This document shows positions 24,699 through 31,424 of a stretch of DNA of 34,833 bases, piece after piece (positions within the stretch are counted from its first letter, which is position 1; each line of letters begins with the position of its first letter). This stretch comes from UBA7683 sp964397855. Its GTDB lineage: Bacteria; Patescibacteriota; Saccharimonadia; Saccharimonadales; UBA7683. Both the position numbers and the translations under genes were made by a program. Location of the stretch: contig CAYNKQ010000013.1 in the NCBI GenBank assembly GCA_964397855.1, positions 1 to 34,833 of the forward strand, given 5' to 3'. The notes beneath the pieces were generated by a model. The model had not been told where the DNA came from. It ran no database searches and worked only from the letters and a program-made list of their open reading frames with translations.

Positions 24699-25076
24699 TT
24701 ATACCAATTCGACTGTAGCGCCAGCTTCTTCCAAAGCTTTTTTAGCAGCTTCAGCGTCGTCTTTGTTAACTTTTTCTTTAACAGCTTTTGGAGCGCCGTC
24801 AACGATAGCTTTTGCTTCGCCAAGACCAAGGCCGGTAAGTTCTTTAACGGCTTTGATAACTGCAACCTTTTGTGCGCCAGCGTCTTTAAGAACAACGTCA
24901 AATTCGCTCTTTTCGTCGCCAGCGTCAGCAGCGCCTTCAGCAGCAGGACCGGCAACAGCAACAGCTGCAGCAGCAGGTTCGATGCCGTATTCGTCTTTTA
25001 GGATAGTTTTTAGTTCGTTTACTTCTAGCACAGTCAACTTTGTTAGGTCTTCTGCGAGTTTCTTTAGATCAGCCAT
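24699..25076 (-). CDS. rplL: 50S ribosomal protein L7/L12
   Basis: A 125-aa stalk protein. An N-terminal dimerisation helix (LKKLAEDLTKLTVLEVNELK) and an Ala/Gly/Pro hinge (about 35-52) precede the C-terminal domain with EKSEFDVVLKDAGAQKVAVIK and GLGLGEAKAIVDGAPK. It recruits translation GTPases to the ribosome. GGAG lies upstream of the ATG. Between it and rplJ are 113 nt of tandem and inverted repeats, which could set the higher L12:L10 ratio. Confidence 0.97.
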   Translation of the reverse strand: MADLKKLAEDLTKLTVLEVNELKTILKDEYGIEPAAAAVAVAGPAAEGAADAGDEKSEFDVVLKDAGAQKVAVIKAVKELTGLGLGEAKAIVDGAPKAVKEKVNKDDAEAAKKALEEAGATVELV

Positions 25077-25096
25077 GATTTAAATCTCCGATTAAA

Positions 25097-25161
25097 ATAT
25101 TTGATATTTGATATTTGATATTTGAAAGTATTTTTATGTCCCCTTCAAGTATCAAATATCA
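25097..25161. repeat. Tandem ATATTTG repeat with inverted copy between rplJ and rplL
   Basis: Four perfect tandem copies of ATATTTG span 25097-25124. An inverted copy follows, so TGATATTTGATA (25102-25113) can pair with TATCAAATATCA (25150-25161). Confidence 0.85.
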
Positions 25162-25166
25162 GGTAT

Positions 25167-25198
25167 ACGAGCTAAGCTCGTCTATGCGGCTATGCCGC
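25167..25198. other. Two small hairpins at the rplJ 3' end
   Basis: ACGAGC-TAA-GCTCGT (25167-25181) and GCGGC-TAT-GCCGC (25186-25198, covering the rplJ stop codon). They may slow exonucleases or ribosomes at the rplJ/rplL junction; no T-run follows, so they are not terminators. Confidence 0.5.
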
Positions 25199-25711
25199 CT
25201 TTGCTTCAACACCGTCAAGAAGTGCGTGTAGATTGCCGGAAAGGCCGTTCATAACGCCGTCGAGTGGTGATGAAAGTGTTGCAAGAACCTGAGCAATAAG
25301 CTCATTCTTGCTTGGTAGTGTAGCTAATGCCTTCACTTCGTCAACCCCAAGCAGCTTACCTTCTGCAGAAATAGCTCCTGCGAGTTTAAGGTTAGCGTGA
25401 GTCTTAGCAAATTGAGCTAAAACTTGAGCTGGCGCAACTTCGTCTTCTGAGCTTACTGCGTACAGAAGCTGACCAACAAGTCCGCTGGTATCAGCGTCTT
25501 TTAGGTTCTCGTTCTGTGAAACAGCAACTCGAACAAGTCGGTTTTTTACAACTTTGATTGTAATGCCTTGCTCGCGAGCAGCGCGACGAAGTGTTTGAAG
25601 ATCAGCTACAGTTAATCCGTCGTAGTGAGCGAATGCGGTCATCTTAGATGTACTAAGAAGTGCGTTCAACTCATCTACGAGACTCTGTTTTTTATCGCGA
25701 GTTATCGCCAT
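25190..25711 (-). CDS. rplJ: 50S ribosomal protein L10
   Basis: A 173-aa protein of the L7/L12 stalk base. It shows AITRDKKQSLVDELNALL, AHYDGLTVADLQTLRRAAREQG, IKVVKNRLVRVAV and GLVGQLLYAVSSED, followed by the Ala-rich C-terminal helix that binds L12 dimers. GAGGTGA lies just upstream of the ATG. A 200-nt structured leader with a terminator/antiterminator pair precedes it, as expected for L10 autoregulation. Confidence 0.96.
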   Translation of the reverse strand: MAITRDKKQSLVDELNALLSTSKMTAFAHYDGLTVADLQTLRRAAREQGITIKVVKNRLVRVAVSQNENLKDADTSGLVGQLLYAVSSEDEVAPAQVLAQFAKTHANLKLAGAISAEGKLLGVDEVKALATLPSKNELIAQVLATLSSPLDGVMNGLSGNLHALLDGVEAKAA

Positions 25712-25750
25712 AGTGACTTCACCTCATAATGTTAAATTAGTGTTTCCAAT

Positions 25751-25932
25751 CCCTAGTAACTAGGGGCGGGTAATCGACCAGATTGTTAACGTTCATTTGA
25801 GAGTCTCGGCAAGCTTACCGAAATAAAAAAGCCTTTGGTTCTCGCATTGCCAAAGACTACAGATAAAAACAAAATGTTTGTTTCATGTCCTCGGTAAGTC
25901 TTATGGGTGCTTACTGTCTTTGGTAATGATCT
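25751..25932 (-). promoter_or_regulatory. L10 leader with attenuator
   Basis: On the minus-strand transcript, CTTTGG...CCAAAG (arms 25850-25855 and 25833-25838) followed by GCTTTTTTA makes an intrinsic terminator. The upstream segment ATTACCAAAGAC can instead pair with GTCTTTGGCAAT (one mismatch), which would break the terminator. A further pair, CTTACCGA with TCGGTAAG (25890-25897 and 25814-25821), encloses the terminator. A last hairpin, CCCTAG-TAA-CTAGGG, lies at 25751-25765. This is the expected design of an L10-leader-type autoregulatory RNA. Confidence 0.75.
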
Positions 25933-25937
25933 TGCCA

Positions 25938-25976
25938 ATTCTACCCCAGTTACCAATATAAGTCAATAACTGGGGT
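25938..25976 (-). promoter_or_regulatory. rplJ promoter inside a 10-bp inverted repeat
   Basis: TTGACT (25961-25966), a 17-bp spacer and TAGAAT (25938-25943) form a strong promoter on the minus strand. Perfect arms ACCCCAGTTA (25943-25952) and TAACTGGGGT (25967-25976) flank the -35 and spacer, so a dimeric protein bound here would block RNA polymerase. Confidence 0.75.
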
Positions 25977-25991
25977 GTGTATGTCTATCAT

Positions 25992-26417
25992 TTAACTACT
26001 ATGAGTAACGTATAGCAATGCAAATGTGGTTTCGTCTTGCGAATCGGGCGCGGGTCTAACGATTACTGGTCTTGGGGCATCGGCAACTGTTGACCAAGGT
26101 ACGGTTTCGAGACGAGCTACTACTTCGTCTAGAAGTTCAGGCTTATCTTTGCACACACCAACAAGTCGAGCGTTAGCAAAAAATCGAACACATCGTTCGA
26201 GTCGTTCGCGGTGTGCTTGATTAACTTCGGGGCTTCGTTGGTAACGTGCGATATCGACTGCTACGTTTACAATTACACCAGCAAGTTCTACAGATTTACT
26301 CCGTGATAGCGGTTCGAACAATTGATTTATTTGGTGTTCTTCATCTGTTGGACCGCTCATCTTTCGTTCAGTGACAACGGGCCATTCTGGCTCGGGGAAT
26401 GTTTTAGTGTGTACCAT
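25992..26417 (-). CDS. Hypothetical protein, 141 aa
   Basis: The family is not recognised. The product is soluble, with a helical middle (SRSKSVELAGVIVNVAVDIARYQ, then NQAHRERLERCVRFFANARL) and a proline-rich C-terminal part (ADAPRPVIVRPAPDSQDE) before a final strand (TTFALLYVTHSS). It has two cysteines and no signal peptide. AAGGA lies 9 nt before the ATG. Upstream are a 11-bp hairpin and a predicted multi-helix RNA element. The gene ends about 15 nt from the inverted repeat of the rplJ promoter and has no terminator of its own, so some read-through into rplJL is possible. Confidence 0.6.
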   Translation of the reverse strand: MVHTKTFPEPEWPVVTERKMSGPTDEEHQINQLFEPLSRSKSVELAGVIVNVAVDIARYQRSPEVNQAHRERLERCVRFFANARLVGVCKDKPELLDEVVARLETVPWSTVADAPRPVIVRPAPDSQDETTFALLYVTHSS

Positions 26418-26440
26418 TTTGTTTATTCCTTATGAATTAT

Positions 26441-26523
26441 AAATATCGGGCGAGAAGCCCGATATTTATGTGGCTGTGCTCGGCGTTAAACGCTTCGAGC
26501 TTCAGGTGTTTTGAAGCACAGCC
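26441..26523 (-). ncRNA. Candidate structured leader RNA upstream of the 141-aa gene
   Basis: GGCTGTGCT (26472-26480) pairs with AGCACAGCC (26515-26523) and encloses two smaller stems: GCGT-TAA-ACGC and CTTCA...TGAAG, together a three-way-junction layout. Next comes an 11-bp hairpin AAATATCGGGC/GCCCGATATTT (26441-26451 and 26457-26467) just before the ribosome-binding site. No known riboswitch class was recognised; a leader RNA is an inference. Confidence 0.4.
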
Positions 26524-26624
26524 TTTGTAGGCTGAGGAGAAGTTGCTGCTGTGCTTGACGAATGTTCATACTAGATATTATTCATGGATGCTTAGGGTAA
26601 GTCAATAGCATCGACGCTCTGTGA

Positions 26625-26654
26625 TTGACAAATATAGCAATAAAATGTTATAAT
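26625..26654 (+). promoter_or_regulatory. Near-consensus promoter of the GGDEF gene
   Basis: TTGACA (26625-26630), 18-bp spacer, TATAAT (26649-26654) with an extended TGT in front. Only 8 nt separate the -10 from the ATG at 26663, so transcription would start at or next to the start codon. Confidence 0.85.
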
Positions 26655-26662
26655 ATAATTGT

Positions 26663-27343
26663 ATGTCAGAACACAGATCATCATTTGGTGGCTCGGGGGC
26701 AGCTCGATCGACCACAGAAGAGTTGCTTCACGAAAACGAGGTTCTTAAACAGCGTCTTTTGGAGTCTGAGTTAGCGCGGCTTTGTGATTCGGATATAATT
26801 TTGTATTAAACAAGCCTGGTATGCGATTGGCATTTGAAGATATTAAAGAACGAATGCATTAGTAATGACACTGTACTGCTGTTATTTATGGATCTTGATA
26901 ATTTTAAAGAAATCAACACTATTGCTGGACATACTGGCGCAGACGATGTTCTGGCTGGATACGCAAATTTTCTTGTTGAGCAAGTTAGGGATGAAGGCGA
27001 TGCCGTTGCTAGGCACGGAAGCGACGACTTTGTTGTGATGGCAAATCTAGATGAAATCCAGAACTACACGGGATTTCTTAAAAGGCTCACTTGTCTAGTT
27101 ACGGTTCCTTATTCTACTCCAGTTGGCTCAAGGCAACATACAGTTACAAGTAGTGTTGGTGTTACGGTTGTTACAAAAGAGACTCATTATATGGACGCGC
27201 TTCAAGCAGCGGATGCAGCGGCAGCGCATGTAAAAACCAAAGGTCGCAACGGTGTTGCATTAAAAATACCAACTAACGAAGTGGAGATAATAGACCTTTT
27301 GTATATTCCAATTCAAGAACGGGCACTTGACACTCGTCCGTAG
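26663..27343 (+). pseudogene. Frameshifted GGDEF-domain protein
   Basis: The ATG at 26663 opens a 48-codon frame (Ser-rich start, then the coiled coil TEELLHENEVLKQRLLESELARL) that stops at 26809. A second piece, in the same frame from about 26855, encodes a GGDEF domain: LLLFMDLDNFKEINTIAGHTGADD and RHGSDDF in place of RYGGDEF. The missing link lies in another frame between 26788 and 26856 (NKPGMRLAFEDIKERM), exactly the NR.GM..AFE-like helix that starts GGDEF domains. Two compensating indels therefore appear to have broken one gene of about 225 codons. The signature is GSDDF, so cyclase activity would be doubtful even without the shifts. The strong promoter is intact. Sequencing error is an alternative. 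Confidence 0.7.
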
Positions 27344-27373
27344 TTCGGTATACTTACACTCGTTATGATTTAT

Positions 27374-27526
27374 TCAACTACTATTATTTCTAGAACGCAA
27401 CTCGGCAACCTCGGTGGCCTGGTGTGTGAAGCAAAACAATAGTAGATTGAGTATACAAGCATAACCTAAAAAGCCAAGCACAACTCGATCTACAGGATCG
27501 ATTTTTTGTTTTTTGCGACAGCTCAT
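27374..27526 (-). CDS. Possible small membrane protein, 50 aa
   Basis: An ATG frame starting MSCRKKQKIDPVDRVVL, with one membrane segment (VVLGFLGYACILNLLLFCF) and a short polar tail. It has no ribosome-binding site, and its first third lies antisense to a good plus-strand terminator, which may generate the KKQK stretch by chance. The hydrophobic segment is convincing, the gene call is not. Confidence 0.25.
   Translation of the reverse strand: MSCRKKQKIDPVDRVVLGFLGYACILNLLLFCFTHQATEVAELRSRNNSS
27485..27514 (+). terminator. Intrinsic terminator after the GGDEF gene
   Basis: TCGATC (27485-27490), loop TACAG, GATCGA (27496-27501), then a T-rich run TTTTTGTTTTTT. It ends transcription from the GGDEF promoter. 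Confidence 0.8.
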
Positions 27527-27619
27527 TAAAGCAACAATGATCTGTCGGAGAGAACAATCCGTTCGATCCCCCACTGTTCACGATGTGAATACGGTTACCT
27601 TACTAAGTTGGAGGCACAG

Positions 27620-27904
27620 ATGGCCGATATGGTTCAGACGGGTAAGAAGTCCACTCGCGAACAAAACAAGGAGTTGGTTCTCGCAGCCTTGCGGGCACAG
27701 AATGGCCAGAGGGTGGAGGGCAGCTATCCTCAAATCCTGTCGCGGCTTGGGCTGGAAGACACCTTGTCGATCACGCAGTTGCGTCGTGCCCTGGACAGTC
27801 TCGTTCACGGAAGCAGCAAGCAATTGCTCGTCCGCAAGGATGGAGTGCGTGGTGCTCATAGTGGCTTCAACGGTCGCTACGTGTACGAGTTTTCGCGCCC
27901 GTAA
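27620..27904 (+). CDS. Small GC-rich gene, possible winged-helix DNA-binding protein, 94 aa
   Basis: The ATG at 27620 has GGAGG five nt upstream; the in-frame TTG at 27608 precedes that site and is not the start. The 94-aa product has a basic helix (KKSTREQNKELVLAALRAQ), a middle block with SYPQILSRLGLEDTLSITQLRRALDSLV that reads like a helix-turn-helix, and a basic beta tail (VRKDGVRGAHSGFNGRYVYEF), together like a small winged helix. It is richer in G/C-ending codons (CTG, GCC, CGT, CAG) than its neighbours, so recent acquisition is possible. There is no obvious operon partner. Function unknown. Confidence 0.6.
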   Translation: MADMVQTGKKSTREQNKELVLAALRAQNGQRVEGSYPQILSRLGLEDTLSITQLRRALDSLVHGSSKQLLVRKDGVRGAHSGFNGRYVYEFSRP

Positions 27905-28124
27905 TCAAGAATCGACGCAAAGTCGGGTGATGGTAGCTTTTACTTCACGTGATACGATCACGCTGTAAATAAATAACTACTAGCAACGCGGTTCACTACA
28001 ATGAATACCGCAGCATATTGTCGAAGCGCCACAATAAGTCGCTCCAATATTCACCCGGCTTCTATGCCATTTGTAACGCATGAGCGAATACGCTCTGCGC
28101 AAAAAAGCCTCCAACTTAACTCAA
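27905..28124. other. Intergenic region, nothing recognised
   Basis: About 220 bases between the 94-aa gene and the end of tmk-thyX. No promoter, terminator or RNA was recognised. Confidence 0.4.
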
Positions 28125-30479
28125 CTATTGCTTCATTGAATCTAATTTAAACTGAGTGGCACGTTCTGCAGCAAGTCGAGTTAATTCGGCATCTTCACCT
28201 TGGTTTACAAATATCATTCCACCGGCGATTGTCGGGTGAACGCTGGCAATGGCTTCGTACATTTGATTGGCGAGCTTACGGTACCCAGGGTGACCCTGCG
28301 GGCTAGTTCGCAGTTCCATAAAGTGATAAGCTTCGCGGGCATTTAACATCATTTTAGAACGCATTTTGTGACCAAGCAGTGTTGCATACTGGGCTTGGTA
28401 TTCGTCGCCAGTTTCGAGCATGGTTTGGTATAAGGCTGCACTTATATCAAAACATGCTTCAAACAGGTCATCAAAGCCAGCTTCGGTGACTAGCTTCGGA
28501 ATTTCATAGCCATAATGTGGTGTAAGAAGTTGCCACTCCATCGCGTCAACCATGCGGTGGCGCTGAATGTCTCTAAAGATTCCGTAATCGCATATGAGAT
28601 CAAAATTATAGTGAATGGTTTCAAATGCTCGGCCGGGCTTGTGTCGACGGTTAAGACGTTCGCCAATGAAGGTTTTAAAGGCGTCCTGTTTTTCGCTGTA
28701 GCTCCATTCACTGGTAATTGCTGAAAGCTCGGTAAGGCTAAGGGTGCTTTGTTCGTACATCATGTGCGGCAAGGCATCAAGTTCGTTTTTTGGCCAATAA
28801 TCTGTTAGTTCAACAGCGTTGTCACCGTTGCCTTTAATTGGCTGCAGCTTTTTTTGTTTGGCAAGTTCGGCTAGTTTAGCTCGTGTCTGTGCGCGGTATG
28901 CTACCCAGGCACCGCCACGATCGGGTTTGTCAGCTCTTTCTAAGAAGGTCGGCACTACTTTGCGTGCTTCGACGAGTAGACTTTCGCCTGTTACTCTAGA
29001 TTCGTTCAGCTCATCGCTCTGCAGATGCATGATAAGACTCTCAAGTGCTTGTCCACTAGCAAATATTCCTACAGTTGATTTAGTAGAAACAGGCAGCACA
29101 GCACGGGCCGCATCACAAGCCTGAGCCCTAGTTGCAGCCTTCCATGCGCCGTCACGCTTTTCTTCTGGCTCACTCGAGTTGGTGCGGACGTACTGAGTGA
29201 GTTTTTGAACTAGCTCAGAATACTTTTCAAAAATGGTATCCATCTGCTTGTTGTAGTGTTTTGTTTCGTCTTTGTTCAGAGTGGTTGGTGTATAGTACTT
29301 AAAATTGCCATTTTCATCTTTTTGATCGAAGAATATGTAGCGAGTTGACTGCTCAAGGTATGCCGCCAATCTTCCCCATTCGAGTTTCTTGGTGAGTAGA
29401 TTGCTGGCGTTTTCTATTACAAAATGCGTGCCGGTGAGTTGCTGCACGCTGTCATCTCCGTAGGCTGTTATAACACGCTTGAGGAGATCACCGTCTTTAC
29501 CTTCTTTGCCCATAAATTCATCAAGAAGTGTCACGCGCATGTCGTCACCTCGACGACTGAGTCGTGCCATCGCTGCGGCAACAGTTTCGCTACTAATCTT
29601 ATCTGTGAATACGTAGACATCCTTCTCGGTATCTGTAAGGACTTCGGAAAGTAGTTTCTTACCCTCTTTAGTGATGGTGTAGCTACCGTTTTCATTTTTG
29701 ATAACATACGGATTAGTCTCGGCCTTTGGTGCAAACACTGCTTGGGGAACTTCTGCAGCGGATGAATCGTGATTCTTCTTTAATCGTCGTAGCATTGGTT
29801 CTATCCTTTCCCAAATGAGATTATTTATTGTCGGAATACTCATGAGCTGATCCTCTTTAGTGCAGTCGATGCGGGCAAGTTTCTCCGGGTAAAGTTCGCA
29901 CAGTTCGTGATATGTTGCCGTGGCACGCCTGAGGTGCTCGGGGTCGGCGTCGTGTATATCTACTTTTTGCGCATCGCCACGTTTTTTTATGAGCTCAAGT
30001 GCAGTTGTATGCGGAACCGTTAATATAAGATTAAGATCGGGTTCGGGAGTCTGAAGCATTCCGAATTCTAACTGATCGAGCCAATTGTAGTAACTTTCGC
30101 GAGTTTGTTTGTCATCTATCTTCTGGCCTTGGTGAGCCTTATTGGCCGTCATGAATCTATCGGCTAGTACTACATACCCTGCTTCGAGCCACTTGTTTAT
30201 TTCTTTTGACGCATCAAAACGATCGAGCGCATAGAACAATGAAGGGGTATATGGGCCAAGTTCTACAGCCGTGCCGTAACTGCCTGCTAAGTACTGGCGT
30301 TCAAAGTATGAGGCATCTTCATTGTAGCGAGGGAATTTGATCTCTTTCACTCGGTAGCCAGCGGATTTAAGTCTTTGTGATAGTAGTTTATACTGAGTGG
30401 TTTTACCAGATCCATCTGAACCTTCAACTACCAGAAACAATCCGTTTCGCAGTGAAGAAGATTGCTCCTGCGGGCTCAT
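28125..30479 (-). CDS. dTMP kinase fused to a duplicated ThyX-like thymidylate synthase
   Basis: A 784-aa fusion. The start is the ATG at 30479, which overlaps the dcd stop as ATGA; an upstream GTG inside dcd is not needed. The N-terminal third (about 1-230) is thymidylate kinase, with P-loop EGSDGSGKTT (19-28) and ADRFMTANKAHQG (106-118). A linker follows. The remainder holds two ThyX-like halves: one with LEWGRLAAYLEQSTRY (366-381), the other with DIQRHRMVDAMEWQLLTP (637-654) and LNAREAYHFMELRTSPQGHP. The classical ThyX signature RHR-x7-S is divided: RHR is only in the second copy and the S-x-R-Y end only in the first. The product would make dTMP from dUMP with FAD and methylene-folate and phosphorylate it to dTDP. 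With dcd just upstream, this is a dTTP-synthesis operon. Confidence 0.88.
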   Translation of the reverse strand: MSPQEQSSSLRNGLFLVVEGSDGSGKTTQYKLLSQRLKSAGYRVKEIKFPRYNEDASYFERQYLAGSYGTAVELGPYTPSLFYALDRFDASKEINKWLEAGYVVLADRFMTANKAHQGQKIDDKQTRESYYNWLDQLEFGMLQTPEPDLNLILTVPHTTALELIKKRGDAQKVDIHDADPEHLRRATATYHELCELYPEKLARIDCTKEDQLMSIPTINNLIWERIEPMLRRLKKNHDSSAAEVPQAVFAPKAETNPYVIKNENGSYTITKEGKKLLSEVLTDTEKDVYVFTDKISSETVAAAMARLSRRGDDMRVTLLDEFMGKEGKDGDLLKRVITAYGDDSVQQLTGTHFVIENASNLLTKKLEWGRLAAYLEQSTRYIFFDQKDENGNFKYYTPTTLNKDETKHYNKQMDTIFEKYSELVQKLTQYVRTNSSEPEEKRDGAWKAATRAQACDAARAVLPVSTKSTVGIFASGQALESLIMHLQSDELNESRVTGESLLVEARKVVPTFLERADKPDRGGAWVAYRAQTRAKLAELAKQKKLQPIKGNGDNAVELTDYWPKNELDALPHMMYEQSTLSLTELSAITSEWSYSEKQDAFKTFIGERLNRRHKPGRAFETIHYNFDLICDYGIFRDIQRHRMVDAMEWQLLTPHYGYEIPKLVTEAGFDDLFEACFDISAALYQTMLETGDEYQAQYATLLGHKMRSKMMLNAREAYHFMELRTSPQGHPGYRKLANQMYEAIASVHPTIAGGMIFVNQGEDAELTRLAAERATQFKLDSMKQ

Positions 30480-31204
30480 CGCGCTTTTAAACCCTTTATT
30501 TCTCCTGGCATAGAGCGAGTATCTTTGTAGGCGCGCGGTAGCATTCTCTGCGGAGTCCACTCTTCGATAATTTCTTGTAGATCTGTACCTTGTTGATATT
30601 TGCCACTGAAGCCTCCATCGCGTCCTTCACCATAGTTTCCTTCTACTTCACCAGTCTCAAGGAATATAGCCTGGGCAATACGTTCGCCTACGGGTAGTAG
30701 GACTGTTTCATGTTCGTTGAGATTGTAGATTTCGAGTGTGAGACGGTTGATATAACCTGGGTCTACCCAGCCGGCGTCAAAACAGATAGCGACACCATTT
30801 CTACCCCAGCTTGAACGAGATTTAATTTCGTATGCGCCTGGTGGTTTAATGCCAAAGAATTCATGGGTATGCGCGAGGATTCTTTCACCTGGACGAAGTG
30901 GAATTACGGGATGGTCTGCGGGAATACCGTCGAGTAGTTTTACTCCATTGGCGCTGCACCAATCTTGGTGTGAAATTGCTTGTTGAACTTCACCAAAATA
31001 ACGTTTTACGTCGGTTTCATCAAACGGATTATAGATGTAGCCCTTCTTGGCCTGGCCCGTGCGGTAATAGTAATAGCCAAGTGTAACATCAAGGCTGGCG
31101 TGCGAAACGTGCTTTTCGTTGAATGGTACACAAACAATGTGTCCTTCTTCCAAAGCTTTTTTGATTTGTTTGTTACTGTAGACCCCCAAGATAGTACCCT
31201 CCAT
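30476..31204 (-). CDS. dcd: dCTP deaminase
   Basis: A 242-aa member of the dCTP deaminase/dUTPase fold. Motifs: IKSRSSWGRNGVAICFDAGW (127-146), VDPGYINRLTLEIYN (147-161) with the catalytic Glu E158, and GERIAQAIF (173-181) with the conserved Gln Q178. The length exceeds the common 190 aa because of a longer insert near 45-95 and a C-terminal tail of about 60 residues. It makes dUTP from dCTP (or dUMP in bifunctional forms), feeding ThyX in the next gene, which it overlaps by 4 nt. An extended -10 TGC-TACAAT lies at 31239-31244 on the minus strand. Confidence 0.92.
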   Translation of the reverse strand: MEGTILGVYSNKQIKKALEEGHIVCVPFNEKHVSHASLDVTLGYYYYRTGQAKKGYIYNPFDETDVKRYFGEVQQAISHQDWCSANGVKLLDGIPADHPVIPLRPGERILAHTHEFFGIKPPGAYEIKSRSSWGRNGVAICFDAGWVDPGYINRLTLEIYNLNEHETVLLPVGERIAQAIFLETGEVEGNYGEGRDGGFSGKYQQGTDLQEIIEEWTPQRMLPRAYKDTRSMPGEIKGLKAR

Positions 31205-31365
31205 CTAATTAGTGCGGGCCCACCTCCGCGTTTATTCTATTGTAGCAAAGTAATGAACCCGTTTGCTAGCACGAAACACTATATTTAGCGTACTTGCGTG
31301 CTCAAGCTTCTAGTTATTGCGTTGCATATTCTTATTTTCTGTACTGGAGGCTCGAGGAGGCTAAT

Positions 31366-31403
31366 AAAAAATTAACCCCAGACTGATCCAGGGTTAATTT
31401 TTT
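31366..31403 (-). terminator. Intrinsic terminator of the rplK-rplA operon
   Basis: A 13-bp stem AAAAAATTAACCC/GGGTTAATTTTTT (31366-31378 and 31391-31403), 12-nt loop, with a T-run within the second arm. It lies 22 nt past the rplA stop. Confidence 0.9.
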
Positions 31404-31424
31404 CTAAGATCTTGCAGCCAAAAC

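Noticed and set aside
24684..25083. Several long frames overlapping rplL on both strands
   Set aside because: They are by-products of the Ala/Lys-rich L7/L12 codons; L7/L12 itself is unmistakable.
26441..26523. c-di-GMP riboswitch next to the GGDEF gene
   Set aside because: The conserved GEMM core sequences are not present and the element faces the other gene.
30480..30560. Upstream extension of the dTMP kinase frame into dcd
   Set aside because: It would need a GTG inside dcd; the ATGA overlap at 30476-30479 is the normal coupled start.
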